A stretch of 34,461 bases of DNA from Eubacteriales bacterium (GTDB lineage Bacteria; Bacillota; Clostridia; Lachnospirales; Lachnospiraceae). The notes beneath the pieces are model-generated. The model saw only the letters and a list, made by a program, of their open reading frames with translations. It did not search any database and was not told where the DNA came from. Every line of letters begins with the position of its first letter. Within the stretch, counting starts at the first letter, position 1. Both the position numbers and the translations under genes were made by a program. The stretch is from contig JAUNAK010000026.1 of NCBI GenBank assembly GCA_030527665.1, positions 1 to 34,461 on the forward strand, given 5' to 3'. Of the stretch, positions 8,718 to 18,245 are shown piece by piece.

Positions 8718-9614
8718 ATGTCAGCACAGACCCACACCCCAAATGCCTATCTCGCACTGATCCTTACCTTCTCCTTATGGGGCAGTCTTTATGTTGTCAG
8801 TTACTTTGTACTAGGCAAACTTCCTGCGTTTACGATCTCCTTCATTCGCTTCACGCTTGCCTGGCTGATGCTTTCTGTATTGACCCCCAAGGAACAAACC
8901 AGACTGAAGAAAAAAGATTTTCCATATATTCTGCTGCTCGGAGCAGTCGGTTACTTTCTGGCAGTCGGTGCCCAGCTTCTTGGAACCAAGATCGCCGGTT
9001 CTGCCATGACCTCCCTGATCAATTCCCTGAATCCGGTTACCATGACGCTTTTCGGAGCTCTTCTGTTCCATGAAAAACTGACGCGAAAAAAATTACTCGG
9101 CATTTGTCTGGCCCTCGTCGGCGTTTACTGCATCCTGGGTTTCAATGCCAGAACAGCAGGCATCACCGGTATTCTGTTATCTCTCTTTGCCGTCGTTGTA
9201 TGGTCCTTTGTCTCGGTTATCTCCAAACGTGTAACCGGAAAATATCACGCCCTGTATGTTACCCGTCTCGGAACCGGAATTGCCGCTTTATGCTATCTGC
9301 CTGTATCCATCGTTGAGATCACAAAGGGACACGGGGAGGCTCTGCATATCCTTGTAACGGATATTCCCTGCATATTAGCTCTTCTATATATGGGATTTCT
9401 CTGTACCGGACTCGCTTACCAGCTCTGGAACTACAGTCTCACGCAGCTGGATGCCTCTACTTGTTCCTCTTTCTATCCGATCCAGCCCATGATCTCTACC
9501 TTTCTTGGAATTCTCTGTTTTCACGAAGTAATAACACGCAGCTTTGTTATCGGTTCCCTGCTGATCATTGCCGGTGTCCTTTTAAGTCTTTCCGGACAAA
9601 GAAAATATTGCTGA
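8718..9614 (+). CDS. EamA/DMT-superfamily permease
   Basis: A 298-residue membrane protein of the drug/metabolite transporter superfamily, exporting or importing small metabolites across the cytoplasmic membrane. The sequence shows about ten hydrophobic helices in two EamA repeats: the first ends with LLFHEKLTRKKLLGICLALVGVYCI and the second with GILCFHEVITRSFVIGSLLIIAGVLLSL. These are the two equivalent helix 4-5 signatures (F-x-E-x-x-x-x-x-x-x-x-G) of the family. The frame is open back to 8445, but GAAAGGAG before the ATG at 8718 and the MSAQTHTPNAYLAL start support the shorter form. The substrate cannot be predicted. Confidence 0.88.
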   Translation: MSAQTHTPNAYLALILTFSLWGSLYVVSYFVLGKLPAFTISFIRFTLAWLMLSVLTPKEQTRLKKKDFPYILLLGAVGYFLAVGAQLLGTKIAGSAMTSLINSLNPVTMTLFGALLFHEKLTRKKLLGICLALVGVYCILGFNARTAGITGILLSLFAVVVWSFVSVISKRVTGKYHALYVTRLGTGIAALCYLPVSIVEITKGHGEALHILVTDIPCILALLYMGFLCTGLAYQLWNYSLTQLDASTCSSFYPIQPMISTFLGILCFHEVITRSFVIGSLLIIAGVLLSLSGQRKYC

Positions 9615-9714
9615 TATTACCACAGTTTTTTCTGCACACGGTCATGCGTTCTTATACAAAATACAAGAATTGCTCACCATTTGCGGAAGTGAGAGTCTTC
9701 TCGACGGAGATAAA

Positions 9715-9769
9715 CAAGGAGCGGAAAAACAGCCTGCACAGCTGCTCTTCCGCTCCTTGTTCTCTTTTT
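9715..9769 (+). terminator. Intrinsic terminator, probably bidirectional
   Basis: A perfect 12-base stem CAAGGAGCGGAA / TTCCGCTCCTTG with a 21-base loop is followed by TTCTCTTTTT. It separates the convergent DMT transporter and sortase genes. The minus strand also has a T-rich run after the hairpin (TTTATC), so it may serve both. Confidence 0.75.
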
Positions 9770-9837
9770 ACCATAATCCTGAAAGTTGTACATCGTATTA
9801 TCACATGCTCAGCACCCGAACCGGCATCCTGATTCCT

Positions 9838-10518
9838 TTATTTCAGCCCTACTCTCCTGAACCGGAATGCATTTCTGGCCGATCCGGTCCAGTTGCAGGT
9901 AAACAGCGTCAGATCCCATTTGTCTTTCTCCGTTGCCGTCGTCATCTCATCCACGGCTGTCGGTTCCAGTTCCTCCGAACCGAGCATCTCATAGGTAAAA
10001 ACATTGCCGGCATTATCGGTAAATACGATCTGACTTCCCTTTTCCAGATTGATCAGACCGCCGAAATGCGCTGCATAATTATGAGCACATACGACCAGAT
10101 CATCCCGATACGCAGAACCCTCAAACCGGCAGGGAGCGATCGTCAGCTTTGCATAACTCCACTCTTCCATAACCGGAAGGCTCAGTTTCAGATCCGGAAT
10201 CTCCAGTGTGCCGATATAGGCATTGCCGTTAACCTCGATCGTCGGCATATCCTTTTTGGGAAACCGGGCATGCAGATCGACCGGTTCCTCCTCCACTTCC
10301 GTGACCAGGATCTCCGAATCATCCGAAAGCACATCTCCTGCCCCGGCATCCTGCTTCTGTTCCTGCTCCTGCTTCTTCTCCATCAGGACATCCAGAACCT
10401 CACCGGATGTTTTTTCCGCATGCCTGGCCTGATACACATTATATCCGAACAGTCCGGCTCCTCCCAGCAGACAGAGCACTCCGATACCGATGATCACTCT
10501 TCCGATCCATACCCGCAA
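9838..10518 (-). CDS. Sortase (transpeptidase)
   Basis: Membrane-anchored cysteine transpeptidase of 226 residues. One N-terminal membrane segment (about 7-27) is followed by a Glu/Gln-rich linker (about 40-80) and a sortase beta-barrel. The catalytic His146 (CAHNYAAHFG) and Cys208 (TLFTCNWTG) are clear, with arginines at 215-222 supplying the third catalytic residue. The start is TTG at 10518, with AAGGAG eight bases upstream; no ATG fits. It is the last gene of the kinase/regulator operon, 27 bases after the response regulator. No LPxTG-type substrate protein is visible in the window, so its cargo and exact sortase class are open. Confidence 0.88.
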   Translation of the reverse strand: MRVWIGRVIIGIGVLCLLGGAGLFGYNVYQARHAEKTSGEVLDVLMEKKQEQEQKQDAGAGDVLSDDSEILVTEVEEEPVDLHARFPKKDMPTIEVNGNAYIGTLEIPDLKLSLPVMEEWSYAKLTIAPCRFEGSAYRDDLVVCAHNYAAHFGGLINLEKGSQIVFTDNAGNVFTYEMLGSEELEPTAVDEMTTATEKDKWDLTLFTCNWTGSARNAFRFRRVGLK

Positions 10519-10545
10519 GACACTTTCTCCTTCCCGTTGTTTTTC

Positions 10546-11346
10546 TCAATGGATACCCAGATACCGTTCGATCTCTGCAAGCCGGGATGCAGCCCAGTGA
10601 TACTGTGCCATATATTCCCGCTTAAATGCATTCCGCACTTCGGCATCGCCTCTGCAAAGTGCCCGCACATCGCTGTCGTACTTTTCGGTATCCACCGCAT
10701 ACTGATTTCGCCCTTTAACAAGAATGCCGCTTGCACCGACTGCCTCCAGAGAATTGATCAGATTGCGGAAGATCTTGCTGATATAATCCTGTACCTGCTT
10801 GGTATAGGGCTGATCCTCAAACATGGCTGCTGCCAGTTCCTTACGATTCACACTGGCCCCTTCCTTATCGATCAGATAGGCCAGCATCTCCTTGGATTTG
10901 CTTAAGGAGAAGGACACCATCTGTCCGTCAACAAAGAGATCAAAATTGCCGAAGGTATGTGCATACACACCGGACTTTCGGTCGGCGCCTACCGGATTCA
11001 GCAGGTTTTTCAGCTCCCGCTCCACATCCTCCACAGATATCGGCTTCATGATATAGCCGCTGGCATGCCGGTAGATCGCATCCGGCATATATTCGGAATA
11101 TCCGGTCGCAAAGATAATGTTGATCATCGGATTGATCTCCTTCAGACGATCAGCCACATCCAGTCCGCTGCTTTTTCCCATATTGATGTCCAGAAACGCA
11201 ACATCCACCTTATTCTCACGAACATACCGTTCGGCTTCCTCTACCTCTCTGACAGCATAAACCTCTGCATTCGGTGCCGCTTCTGCAATAGCCTCCCTTA
11301 GAACCAGCAGTGCTGTTCTCTCATCATCAACCGCCAGAATTCTCAT
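10546..11346 (-). CDS. Response regulator with SARP/OmpR-like winged-helix output
   Basis: A 266-residue transcriptional regulator. The receiver domain (1-120) has Asp8/Asp9, phospho-acceptor Asp53 (AFLDINMG), Thr81 (FATGYS) and Lys101 (YIMKPI). The C-terminal part (about 128-266) begins TFGNFDLFVDGQMVSFSLSKSKEMLAYL, the pattern of a SARP/OmpR-like winged helix rather than the LytTR domain usually paired with LytS-type kinases. The helical end resembles the start of a BTAD-like region. Its ribosome site (GGAAGGAGG) lies inside the end of the upstream kinase gene and the frames overlap by four bases, so translation is coupled. It is the only response regulator in the operon and hence the likely target of both kinases. 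Confidence 0.88.
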   Translation of the reverse strand: MRILAVDDERTALLVLREAIAEAAPNAEVYAVREVEEAERYVRENKVDVAFLDINMGKSSGLDVADRLKEINPMINIIFATGYSEYMPDAIYRHASGYIMKPISVEDVERELKNLLNPVGADRKSGVYAHTFGNFDLFVDGQMVSFSLSKSKEMLAYLIDKEGASVNRKELAAAMFEDQPYTKQVQDYISKIFRNLINSLEAVGASGILVKGRNQYAVDTEKYDSDVRALCRGDAEVRNAFKREYMAQYHWAASRLAEIERYLGIH

Positions 11347-12647
11347 ATCCGTTTTCCTCCTTCCGGAATCTGTATTACGACCTTTGTTCCTTTACCGATC
11401 TCACTGTTTATATCCATCGTTCCCTTTGACAGGATCCGCAGACGTTCCCGGGTACTTTCAAGACCCACATGCGTGCGTCCGTCATTCTTTTTCAGAGAGG
11501 TGTCAAATCCGACACCATCATCCTCCACCGTAATGCCGATCATTTTTCCTGTTTTTCTGACCGACAGACGAATCCTTCCCTGTCCGTCCTTCGGGGTGAT
11601 TCCATGCTTGATCGCATTCTCCACCATCATCTGCACGCTCAGGGCCGGAACCATAAAATCCACTGTCTCAATATCATACTCCATCTGCAGCTTTTCTTCA
11701 AAGCGCAGCTGCTCCAGAGATACATAGGTACGAATATGATTCAGCTCACCGGCAAAAGGGATCAGATCCCGATTGCCCAGAAGCTCCATATTGCCACGCA
11801 GATATCTGGAAAAATCCATCAGCGCATTCCTAGTCTCCGTCGGTGTTCCCTCGAGCTGTGCGATCACACCGAGAATATTGTATAGATACTGCGGCTGCAG
11901 CTGCTCGCCCATCGCATTCATTTTCATTTCTGACAGTGTTCGTTCCTGACGGATCAGCAGATTCAGCGAATCATTCTGGATCATGCTCCACAATGCGACC
12001 ATGGCAATAGTCGTAGCCAGATAGGTATAGGACACGCCGTAGTTCAGAAGCTGGAGCATGGCTCCGATCCCCGGTGCCATCGCAAACATCAGGTAAGCGA
12101 CCCAGTGATTCCATGCCATATGTTTTTCACAGATAAACAGCACAAGCAGATTACCGATCTCAACGAGAAAAACAAGTCCCTGCGCCTGCCAGTAATACAC
12201 GCCTCTATGGTAAAGATTCTGCCCATCAAAATAGAATAGAATCCCGTTAAAACAGTTGATCAGCAGCATAAGCCCGTACAAAACCGCCGTCCCATGCGTG
12301 ATATACTTCCACACACGGGTGAGCCGCATCTGTCCGATATTCTTCCGAAGTGCTTTTGTATATGTCAGAAGCCATAGGCCGTTCAGCAGACATTCGCCCC
12401 AGACGCTCATCGGATTCAGAATCCGTGCCGCCGTCCCGGCTCTCCCGTTAAATCCATAGAAACAGGCATCGCACAGCAGGGCCGCTGTATGCAGCATGAT
12501 CAGTGTCTGCCACTCATCCAGTTCCGCCCAATGTTCCTCTCTGTTTTTGTATGAATAAGTCGTTGCCATTACCAGCAGACTGAGCAGTATGCCAAATACC
12601 GCACATCCGACATTCAATGCATTTAAATAGTAATCAGTCATCGGCAT
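11343..12647 (-). CDS. LytS-like membrane histidine kinase lacking the phospho-acceptor His
   Basis: A 434-residue protein with about six or seven N-terminal membrane helices (residues 8-225) and a C-terminal His_kinase plus HATPase region. The expected H box reads QLQPQYLYNIL: Gln (CAG) replaces the phospho-accepting His at about residue 253. ATP-binding motifs look intact: MMVENAIKHGI (Asn about 344), EDDGVGF, and HVGLESTRERL with GKGTKV. It should therefore bind ATP but not accept phosphate on itself. The start at 12647 is chosen for AAGGA five bases upstream; a GTG at 12650 and ATG at 12641 are alternatives. It overlaps the end of the second kinase gene and shares the NLYHRG loop with it, indicating a duplicated pair. 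Confidence 0.88.
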   Translation of the reverse strand: MPMTDYYLNALNVGCAVFGILLSLLVMATTYSYKNREEHWAELDEWQTLIMLHTAALLCDACFYGFNGRAGTAARILNPMSVWGECLLNGLWLLTYTKALRKNIGQMRLTRVWKYITHGTAVLYGLMLLINCFNGILFYFDGQNLYHRGVYYWQAQGLVFLVEIGNLLVLFICEKHMAWNHWVAYLMFAMAPGIGAMLQLLNYGVSYTYLATTIAMVALWSMIQNDSLNLLIRQERTLSEMKMNAMGEQLQPQYLYNILGVIAQLEGTPTETRNALMDFSRYLRGNMELLGNRDLIPFAGELNHIRTYVSLEQLRFEEKLQMEYDIETVDFMVPALSVQMMVENAIKHGITPKDGQGRIRLSVRKTGKMIGITVEDDGVGFDTSLKKNDGRTHVGLESTRERLRILSKGTMDINSEIGKGTKVVIQIPEGGKRI

Positions 12648-13929
12648 CACTGTCCTTCATCGGTATGATCACCGTTACTTTTGTTCCGCTGCCATCCGAT
12701 TTGATATCCATTTTCCCGTTTACCTGCCTGTGCAGCTGTTCCCGTATTCTTTGGAAGGAAAGGTTGATCGGAGCATTGTCCGGAACCTCCGGGATTCCCC
12801 TGCCGTTATCCTCGATTATGATCCGGTATTCTCCGATTCCTTCCCGTACCTTCAGTACGACCCGGCCTTCGCCTCTGGAAGCGACTCCCTGATGGACCGC
12901 AAATTCCACCAGCAGCTGTATGCTTCGGGGCGGTACCGGGAATCCGGTAGTCTCGATATCGTACACGACCTCCAGCAGATCTCCATATGTCAGTTTTTCC
13001 AGACGCAGAAAGGTCTGTATATGATTCAGTTCCTTTTCAAAAGGAATCACATTCTGATCTTTTATGGAATCCAGATTTCCCCGCAGATATTTGGCAAAGT
13101 CTGCGATGGCTTTTCGGGTCGCCGGCGGATTTTTCTCCACCGCCATGATCGCCGTCAAGGAATTGTACAGGAAATGCGGCTTCAGCTGCGACAGCATACT
13201 GTTGATTCTGGCCTCTTCCAGCGCCTTCTCCTGTTCAATGATGATCCTGGTATAGTTATCCAGCACCAGCAGATAGATCATGATCAGTACGATCGTCGTT
13301 GATAAATGTACGATCGAAATTCCATAGATCAGAGTCTGCAGAACCAGTGCGATCAGAGGAATTACGATGAACAGCAGATATACCACAAAAACCTTGCGTT
13401 TTAATTTTTTCCGTACCCGCAGGATCAGCATAAAATCGCCGATCTGGATCAGCAGTCCCAGGATCTGCGTGAAAGTATGTGCAGGTCCGCGGTGATACAG
13501 ATTATTGCTGTCAATATAAAATACCCAGCCGGTGAAGGGTGTCAGCAGGACCGGTATCATAAATACAAAAAACAAAAACTGACAGAAGCGAAACCAGATC
13601 CTTGCCGCCCGGTCTCCCACCACTCGAAACACAAAGTGCCTGGTAAACAACACCAGCAGACCGAAGTCCAGAGGGAAGATCGCATAGTCACAAAGCTCCT
13701 TGACAATAAACGCCCCCGGCTCCGTATTGCCGCTGCATAGAATAGAGAGCAGGTCCACCGCAACCGCTGCCATACAACAGGTAAAGATCGGGATCCATTC
13801 CCGGATCTGCTGCCGGTATACCCTTCCGTTTTTAGAATAATTTCGGGCGAGAGTAACGGCATACATGCAAAAGGTAATGCTCGCAAGTCCGGAAAAAATA
13901 TTGAACAGATATATATAGTAAGTTGTCAT
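12634..13929 (-). CDS. LytS-like membrane histidine kinase with intact His but degenerate ATP site
   Basis: A 431-residue paralogue of the downstream kinase and first gene of the operon. The N-terminal region has about six or seven membrane helices (5-225) with the shared NLYHRG loop. The H box is canonical, SQLKPHFLYNSL (His252). The ATP-binding domain is damaged: the N box reads LLVEFAVHQGV, with Phe343 replacing the Mg/ATP-binding Asn, and the second glycine box reads PINLSFQRIREQL, without its Gly. The EDNGRGI motif remains. It should accept phosphate but is unlikely to catalyse phosphorylation alone. GGAA lies seven bases before the ATG. The exact match of losses with the neighbouring kinase suggests a heterodimer. 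Confidence 0.88.
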   Translation of the reverse strand: MTTYYIYLFNIFSGLASITFCMYAVTLARNYSKNGRVYRQQIREWIPIFTCCMAAVAVDLLSILCSGNTEPGAFIVKELCDYAIFPLDFGLLVLFTRHFVFRVVGDRAARIWFRFCQFLFFVFMIPVLLTPFTGWVFYIDSNNLYHRGPAHTFTQILGLLIQIGDFMLILRVRKKLKRKVFVVYLLFIVIPLIALVLQTLIYGISIVHLSTTIVLIMIYLLVLDNYTRIIIEQEKALEEARINSMLSQLKPHFLYNSLTAIMAVEKNPPATRKAIADFAKYLRGNLDSIKDQNVIPFEKELNHIQTFLRLEKLTYGDLLEVVYDIETTGFPVPPRSIQLLVEFAVHQGVASRGEGRVVLKVREGIGEYRIIIEDNGRGIPEVPDNAPINLSFQRIREQLHRQVNGKMDIKSDGSGTKVTVIIPMKDSDADD

Positions 13930-14059
13930 AAAGTTTCCGATATCCTATTTTATGTATATTTTTTAAGTGTACCCGATGTACGTAAGGAAGGCAAGTAAAG
14001 ATACCGATCCTCCAAAAATATATCGTAAAAAATCTTTTCCCTTTACAAGCATCCGCTTC

Positions 14060-14089
14060 TTGACGCATTCCCCACCGGTATGCTAGGAT
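14060..14089 (+). promoter_or_regulatory. Promoter of the structured RNA / polyamine leader
   Basis: TTGACG (14060-14065) and TAGGAT (14084-14089) are 18 bases apart, with an extended -10 TGC directly before the -10 box. Transcription would begin near 14095, at the base of the first hairpin of the RNA candidate. Confidence 0.6.
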
Positions 14090-14094
14090 GTTCT

Positions 14095-14429
14095 AAGTGC
14101 CTGATCTATTCAGGCAGAGACCGGCTCTCTGCTATACTGTTACAGAGAGTAAGCCCATACGGACAGGCGGGTCGGATGCCGTGCGGTAGAATCCGCATAT
14201 ATTGATTGAGTTAAAAGCTCAAATTTTATAAGTTGATTACTTCGTAATCTTGTCTTCCTGAAGACGAATCATCTTGTGAAACGGTCAATAGAGCACAGTT
14301 TAGCTGCTCAGCCTCTGAATCCGATCCTGCGTCACGGCACATGGAATCTGTGTGCGTATTGGGCAGAAAAAAGGATAAATACGAATGACCACGGAACATA
14401 GATGTATTCGCATCTATGTTCCGTTTTTT
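14095..14429 (+). ncRNA. Candidate structured RNA, unclassified, upstream of the polyamine genes
   Basis: About 330 bases without a gene, bounded by a promoter and a strong terminator and dense in hairpins. Examples are TGCCTGA/TCAGGCA (14098-14116), GCAGAGA/TCTCTGC (14114-14132), GCGG/CCGC (14183-14196), TTGAG/CTCAA (14206-14222), GATTAC/GTAATC (14235-14249), GTCTTC/GAAGAC (14252-14265) and GAGCA/TGCTC (14291-14309). TGCCGTG (14177-14183) can pair at long range with CACGGCA (14333-14339). GTCGGAT (14171-14177) can pair with ATCCGAT (14319-14325) in a crossing arrangement. I compared it by memory with RNase P, tmRNA, SRP, 6S, T-box, cobalamin and lysine elements and recognised none. It could be a stand-alone RNA or a regulatory leader for the decarboxylase gene 81 bases beyond its terminator. 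Confidence 0.5.
14391..14429 (+). terminator. Strong intrinsic terminator ending the structured RNA
   Basis: A perfect 14-base stem ACGGAACATAGATG / CATCTATGTTCCGT with a six-base loop is followed by TTTTTTG. It lies between the RNA candidate and the decarboxylase start at 14510, so it either ends an independent RNA or acts as an attenuator for the polyamine genes. Confidence 0.85.
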
Positions 14430-14509
14430 GTTTTCATAAATGTGAATGTCTGCATATGCCGCATCTATTGCCCGGTTTAAACAAACTCTTATCCGAAAAG
14501 GAGGATCCT

Positions 14510-15958
14510 ATGAATCTTGAAAGCCAATACCGTGCTCCCATCTGTGAAGCACTGGAAGAATTCCGGCGCAAGCGCGTTGTTCCCTTTGATGTTCCCGGCC
14601 ATAAACGCGGCCGCGGAAACCCGGAACTGGTAAAGCTGCTGGGACAGACCTGCGTTTCTCTGGATGTCAATTCCATGAAACCGCTGGATAACCTCTGCAG
14701 TCCGGTTTCGGTGATCCGTGAAGCAGAGGAACTGACCGCTGATGCCTTCGGCGCCGCCCATGCTTTTTTCATGGTAGGCGGTACCACCAGTTCGGTACAG
14801 ACCATGGTACTGGCCACCTGTGCAGCCGGCGACAAGATCATCCTTCCCCGAAACGTACACAAGAGCGTCATCAACGCCATGATTCTCTGCGGTGCCATCC
14901 CGGTCTATGTACAGCCGGCGATCCACCAGCGGATCGGTGTTGCCCTCGGCATGGAATACTCCGCGGTTGAACAGGCCATCCTTGCCAATCCGGATGCCAA
15001 GGCCGTGCTGATCAACAACCCGACCTACTACGGTATCTGTTCGGATCTGAAACGCATCACCGACTTTGCCCATGCAAAGGGAATGAAGGTTCTGGTGGAT
15101 GAAGCCCACGGCACACACCTCTATTTCGGTGAAAATCTGCCGCTTTCCGGCATGGCTGCCGGCGCGGATATGGCTGCCGTCTCCATGCACAAATCCGGCG
15201 GAAGTCTGACCCAGAGCTCTATCCTGCTTCTCGGTCCTTCCATGGATGCCGGCAAAGTACAGCAGGTCATCAACCTGACCCAGACCACCAGTGCTTCCTA
15301 CCTGCTGCTGTCCAGTCTGGATCTGTCCCGCCGCAACCTGGCTCTGCACGGAAAAGAAGCCTTTGCCAAGGTCGTCCGCATGACCGAATATGCCCGCGAT
15401 GAGATCAACAGCATCGGCGGACTGTATGCCTACGGCAAAGAACTGATCGACGGCAGAGACATTTTTGATTTTGATACGACGAAGCTGCTGACCTTTACCC
15501 AGGGCATCGGACTGACGGGAATCGAAGTCTACGATCTGCTTCGCGACGAATACGATATTCAGATCGAATTCGGCGATATGAGCAACATTCTCGCCTATGT
15601 TTCCATCGGTGACCGCATGCAGGATCTGGAACGGCTGGTCGGTGCACTGGAGGATATCACCCGCCATTACCAGAAGGCTCCTTCCGATCTGATCCTCAGC
15701 GATTTCGTTCCGCCGGAGGTTGTCTGCTCCCCGCAGATGCCCTTCTATGCCGAACAGATCTCTCTTCCTCTGAAGGAAGCTGTCGGCTATATCAGCGGTG
15801 AATCCGTCATGTGCTACCCGCCGGGCATCCCGATGCTGGCTCCCGGCGAACGTATTACCGCCGATGTGGTGGAGCACATTCTGTTTGCAAAGGAAAAAGG
15901 CTGTTCTCTCCAGGGTACGGCTGATCCCGATACGGAATTCATCCGTGTCGTAAAATAA
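14510..15958 (+). CDS. speA: Orn/Lys/Arg decarboxylase family, probably arginine decarboxylase
   Basis: PLP-dependent decarboxylase of 482 residues, the short form found in Gram-positive bacteria, of the aspartate-aminotransferase fold. Signatures are FDVPGHKRGRGNPEL at the N terminus, LVDEAHGTH (Asp197, contacting the PLP ring nitrogen), and SMHKSGGSLTQSS with PLP-binding Lys228. The C-terminal PPGIPMLAPGERI is also typical. The family acts on arginine, ornithine or lysine, and sequence alone does not separate them. Arginine is favoured because agmatine deiminase and N-carbamoylputrescine amidase lie in the same cluster, making agmatine the expected product. The start at 14510 follows AAAAGGAGG; an in-frame extension to 14402 would begin inside the terminator. 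speE follows after 14 bases. Confidence 0.9.
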   Translation: MNLESQYRAPICEALEEFRRKRVVPFDVPGHKRGRGNPELVKLLGQTCVSLDVNSMKPLDNLCSPVSVIREAEELTADAFGAAHAFFMVGGTTSSVQTMVLATCAAGDKIILPRNVHKSVINAMILCGAIPVYVQPAIHQRIGVALGMEYSAVEQAILANPDAKAVLINNPTYYGICSDLKRITDFAHAKGMKVLVDEAHGTHLYFGENLPLSGMAAGADMAAVSMHKSGGSLTQSSILLLGPSMDAGKVQQVINLTQTTSASYLLLSSLDLSRRNLALHGKEAFAKVVRMTEYARDEINSIGGLYAYGKELIDGRDIFDFDTTKLLTFTQGIGLTGIEVYDLLRDEYDIQIEFGDMSNILAYVSIGDRMQDLERLVGALEDITRHYQKAPSDLILSDFVPPEVVCSPQMPFYAEQISLPLKEAVGYISGESVMCYPPGIPMLAPGERITADVVEHILFAKEKGCSLQGTADPDTEFIRVVK

Positions 15959-15972
15959 AGGAGGAATGACCC

Positions 15973-16836
15973 ATGGATATGGATATCTGGATCCACACGG
16001 ACAACGGAAAAAGCAGCTTCTGCATCAACCGACAGCTGTATTCCGTAGAAAGTGATTACCAGCGTATAGATGTTTTTGAATCCAAGGATTACGGCAAGAT
16101 CCTGACACTGGACGGAGACGTACTCTTCTCCGACCAGGACGAATTCGTATACAACGAAATGGCCGTTCACGTTCCCATGTCAGTGCATCCCCGGGTGGAA
16201 AAGGTACTGATCATCGGCGGAGGCGACGGCGGTGTTGCCCGCGAGCTGATCAAATACCCGGAGGTCAAAGAAATCGATGTGGTGGAACCGGATGAGGTCT
16301 TCATGGATGTCTGCCGGCAGTTTTTTCCGGAAGCCGTAGATGCCTTTCTGGACAGCCGCGTAAAGGTCTTCCATCAGGACGGTCTGCGTTTCCTGCGCCG
16401 AAAAAAAGAGGAATACGACCTGATCATCAATGACTCCACCGATCCCTTCGGCTACACGGAAGGTCTGTTCACCAAGGAGTTTTACGGCAGCTGCTACCAT
16501 GCGTTAAAAGAAGACGGCATTGTTGTCTACCAGCACGGCAGCCCCTATTTTGATGAGGACGAGACCGCATTTAAGTCCATGCACCGGAAGGTATTCCAGT
16601 GCTTCCCCATCTGCCGTGTATTCCAGGCACACATTCCGACCTGCCCGGCCGGCTACTGGACCTTCGGTTTTGCTTCCAAAAAATACCATCCGATCAATGA
16701 TTTTCATCCGGAGGCATGGAACCGCCGAAACCTCAAGACCTGGTATTACACAACGAACCTGCATCTGGGTGCCTTCATGCTGCCGCGCTATGTGGAGCAG
16801 CTGTTGATCGCAGCCGAATCCGGAATACGAAAGTAA
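15973..16836 (+). CDS. speE: Spermidine synthase homologue
   Basis: Aminopropyltransferase-family protein of 287 residues. A short N-terminal beta domain precedes a Rossmann methyltransferase-like fold. GGGDGG (82-87) matches the decarboxylated-AdoMet site, followed by VVEPDE (around Glu105) and DSTDP (154-158), which carries the catalytic aspartates. The segment after DSTDP reads FGYTEGLFTKEFY, where typical enzymes have VGPAEGLF; this lies in the amine-binding region, so specificity may differ. An AAAGGAGG site overlaps the end of speA and precedes this start. No AdoMet decarboxylase (SpeD), needed to make the aminopropyl donor, is present in the window. The cluster also encodes the donor-independent carboxyspermidine route, so the true reaction of this enzyme is uncertain. 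Confidence 0.88.
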   Translation: MDMDIWIHTDNGKSSFCINRQLYSVESDYQRIDVFESKDYGKILTLDGDVLFSDQDEFVYNEMAVHVPMSVHPRVEKVLIIGGGDGGVARELIKYPEVKEIDVVEPDEVFMDVCRQFFPEAVDAFLDSRVKVFHQDGLRFLRRKKEEYDLIINDSTDPFGYTEGLFTKEFYGSCYHALKEDGIVVYQHGSPYFDEDETAFKSMHRKVFQCFPICRVFQAHIPTCPAGYWTFGFASKKYHPINDFHPEAWNRRNLKTWYYTTNLHLGAFMLPRYVEQLLIAAESGIRK

Positions 16837-16985
16837 GTTTCTGATTATTTTTTTCAAATAGAGTTTCCTGCATCCTGTCACCGGATCCGGATCCTCTTTA
16901 GCAGCTGTTTTTCAAACGGAATCCGTGCACATCCGCTTCAGGATTCGCAATTCAAACATGATTGAACCAGAAAGGATTATATATT

Positions 16986-18244
<1,259 letters not shown>

Positions 18245-18245
<1 letters not shown>

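Noticed and set aside
14095-14429. Known RNA classes for the structured region (RNase P, tmRNA, SRP, 6S, T-box, cobalamin, lysine)
   Set aside because: The conserved cores I know for these were not found: no GAGGAAAGUCC, no GGUACCGCG-type T-box, no cobalamin box, and no tRNA-like ends.
14449-15877. Long antisense open frames over the decarboxylase and neighbouring polyamine genes
   Set aside because: Their translations have no family motifs, they lie wholly inside well-supported genes, and they follow from the codon bias of the real frame.
16890-16940. An attenuator between speE and the dehydrogenase gene (GGATCCGGATCC palindrome)
   Set aside because: The palindrome is short and no T-run follows it.
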